Of a stretch of 64,000 nucleotides of DNA, positions 62,062 through 64,000 are shown one piece after another (the first letter of the stretch is position 1; every line of letters starts with the position of its first letter). The position numbers and the translations under genes are program-made. The notes below the pieces were generated by a model. It was not told the origin of the DNA and made no database searches. It worked only from the letters and a program-made list of their open reading frames with translations. The stretch comes from Malurus cyaneus samueli. Lineage: Eukaryota; Chordata; Aves; Passeriformes; Maluridae. The DNA lies in the NCBI GenBank assembly GCA_009741485.1, contig CM019214.1:55384803-55448802 (forward strand), written 5' to 3'.

Positions 62062-62086
62062 ATTGTTTTGTTTTTTTTTTTTTTTT
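62062..62086. repeat. T-rich tract
   Basis: TTTATTG and TTTTG units followed by a long T run; low-complexity DNA. Confidence 0.85.
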
Positions 62087-62440
62087 CTGTCTAGATATTG
62101 GATAGAGTGGTGGCTCCTCTTCCACTATTTTATCTCTCCTTCTTGAAGCATTATTTTTGGTTGAATGAATACCACTCCACTTCTTTTCCCCTCTCTCCTT
62201 CCCAAGTCCCTCTGCTATAAAAAGACAATATCAATGATACCTCTCTATCTTGAAATAAAATCTCTTTATTCTTGTCCCTTCCACTTTAGGGAAAATGTTT
62301 TAAATCCTCCTGCAGCAACAATGTTAATTTGCTTCAGAAAAAACACACAATACATAGTGCAATATCTTTTAATTTGTGATCCATTTTAAAGTGTTTCAAT
62401 AGATTCTAACCAAGTATTATTGTTCAAAATCTTAGTCAGC

Positions 62441-62462
62441 ATATATATATATATATATATAT
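62441..62462. repeat. (AT)11 microsatellite
   Basis: Eleven perfect AT dinucleotides followed by T8. Likely length-variable. Confidence 0.95.
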
Positions 62463-64000
62463 TTTTTTTCTATTTGTGATATATTTTGAAACTTACTTAT
62501 GTCTTATTCAGCAGATTTATTTAGGATTCAGTTGGCTAATATTCTGTCATTTCATTTAATAAGAAACATAAATATAAAAGAACACAAGCAACCACTGCTA
62601 TTATTAATGATGACTGTCACTCAAAATGCCTTTAGGTGTTTTAAATAAGCTATTTAATAGTTTTTTGATAGACATAAAAGTCTAATAATTAATTTGGCTT
62701 CTGTTTTCTGAATTACTATATTGCAGAAGGAAATATCTCCATTCCATTGGCTCAAGGTATTTTTACTTTCCACTACAAATATTACCTAAAAAGGGATTAT
62801 TTTACACATCAATGCAATCTTTATAACAACCTAAACAGAATTCTTTTCAATGCTGCTTACAACTATCATTTAGGAGTAATAATAGACTGGGTTTGAAAGA
62901 GAATATCCCATCATACAGTATCTATCTAGTAATTTTCCTCCTCTCACTTGTATCTTAAGACGGATTTGCTTTTTTCAATTGACTGTTTCAACTATGAAAA
63001 TTCAAACTTAAATTTCTTTTATTCATTTTAGCCCAGTGACAGAAAATTGGAGTTATTCATGATTCTGTCCAGCAACATGGTCATTTTATGATATTTTTCT
63101 AGCTCTGATGTGTTTTTAATAGCGATATCAGTACAAAGAGATTGAAAGTAGCACAAAATAACAGGGCAGTAGAAGGAAAATGCAAAATCAATATAACAGA
63201 TTCTCATAGAGTATTTAAACAGAACACAGTTCTCTGTATAAGTAAAACAAACAAACAAGCAAACTGTTGTGACTTAATTTTTACATAAGTTTTTTGTTAG
63301 TCTGTTCCCTAAAAAAGATGAAGTATTTCTGGTCCCACTGTAGTGTGATCAAATTATGGTAACTCTTTTTTGAGACCATTTCTATTACTGTGGTGGGATA
63401 ACTCAGATTAATTAGCATTATTTATTGCAGTCAATTGTGCCTCAGTTCAGACTGATCAAAATGTAACCATACCATTTGGAGCAAGAATATCTCACACAGG
63501 TACCATATTTGAAAATCACATTCATACTTTGTCAATCATGTCAGTAAATCAGAAATTCCACCACTTACTTACAAAATACATTTGGAACCTGGAGATAGAA
63601 ATAAATCAGCAAAAGCAGTAGTAAAGGTGTAAAGAAAAATTTTATAGTTTGGGCTCAAACTGTGTCACTATTTTCTGGTTCAATTATCATATTTTTGCCA
63701 CATAATAGGGGATAGGCAATGGAATTATATCAGTTAAACTTAACAACCTATTTTTTTTTCCTGATGAGCAGAATCATTTTGCCTCCTGCCTTGGTTTATA
63801 AACATGAACTGTGGAAATGGCATATCAGCCTGTTAGGACTGAGATTCATAGATTCAGATTCTTAGTTAAGTTCTAAAGATTAGTATTTTTCTTTAATTCA
63901 GGGAAGTGCTAAATAATTATTTTAGCTTCAGAGACTTCTGTGAGATTTCACTCTCTCCTTCTGTGTATGTTTATGAGCATCTTATCTTCAAAAATATAAA

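Larger units (their letters stand above)
59743..64000. other. AT-rich single-copy DNA with simple repeats, no gene seen
   Basis: No exon, RNA gene or further transposon recognised to the window edge. The ORF at 60705-60896 (minus) is a lysine-rich artefact of the T/GT tract. ORFs at 59985-60179, 62165-62389 and 63028-63258 show no domain or context. Confidence 0.65.

Noticed and set aside
1..64000. tRNA, rRNA or snRNA genes
   Set aside because: No tRNA A/B box pairs with cloverleaf potential, rRNA cores or snRNA signatures were noticed on either strand; a covariance-model search would settle this.

Overview
This window looks like non-coding DNA from a bird nuclear genome. It is AT-rich and CpG-poor, has no recognisable complete gene, and is crossed by CR1 LINE fragments whose 3' ends carry the bird-type ATTCTATG octamer tail (clearest at 43491-43514). 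Two LTRs of a family I associate with bird endogenous retroviruses and one decayed mariner transposase remnant complete the picture. There are no Alu, L1 or B-type SINEs, no operons and no bacterial signals. The window could be a gene desert or the inside of a very large intron; the sequence does not decide which.

Layout. 1-18.6 kb is mostly single-copy AT-rich DNA with homopolymer tracts; it holds one short stretch that reads like protein (2197-2331), one ORF flanked by splice-like signals (16815-16983) and a perfect 14-bp-arm hairpin (14858-14892). 18.6-22.5 kb is a transposon cluster: a long antisense CR1 (18674-19525), the mariner remnant (about 21308-21790, minus strand) and a sense LTR (about 21910-22503). 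22.5-34.1 kb is mostly single-copy, with a possible conserved enhancer-like block near 23.5-23.96 kb, a 43-codon ORF at 27932 and a perfect decamer minisatellite at 28871. 34.1-34.9 kb is another antisense CR1. 35-45.4 kb holds an ATT microsatellite next to a CR1 tail (40 kb), a PBX/HOX-like inverted repeat (41.76 kb), a sense CR1 (43.3 kb) and an antisense CR1 (44.8-45.4 kb). 52.0-52.6 kb is a nested CR1-in-CR1 with an exact hairpin inside the older copy. 55.9 kb has a 42-bp tandem duplication, 56.5 kb an NFI plus triple AP-1 site cluster, 57.1-57.9 kb a CR1, and 59.2-59.7 kb a second LTR followed by a CR1 tail.

Almost all longer ORFs are chance frames in AT-rich DNA, frames through simple repeats, or shadows of CR1 and LTR sequence. 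Nothing here works as an operon or gene system. I found no convincing new biological system. The points most worth checking are the two exon-like stretches, the exact hairpin inside a CR1, the nested CR1 and the AP-1/NFI cluster.
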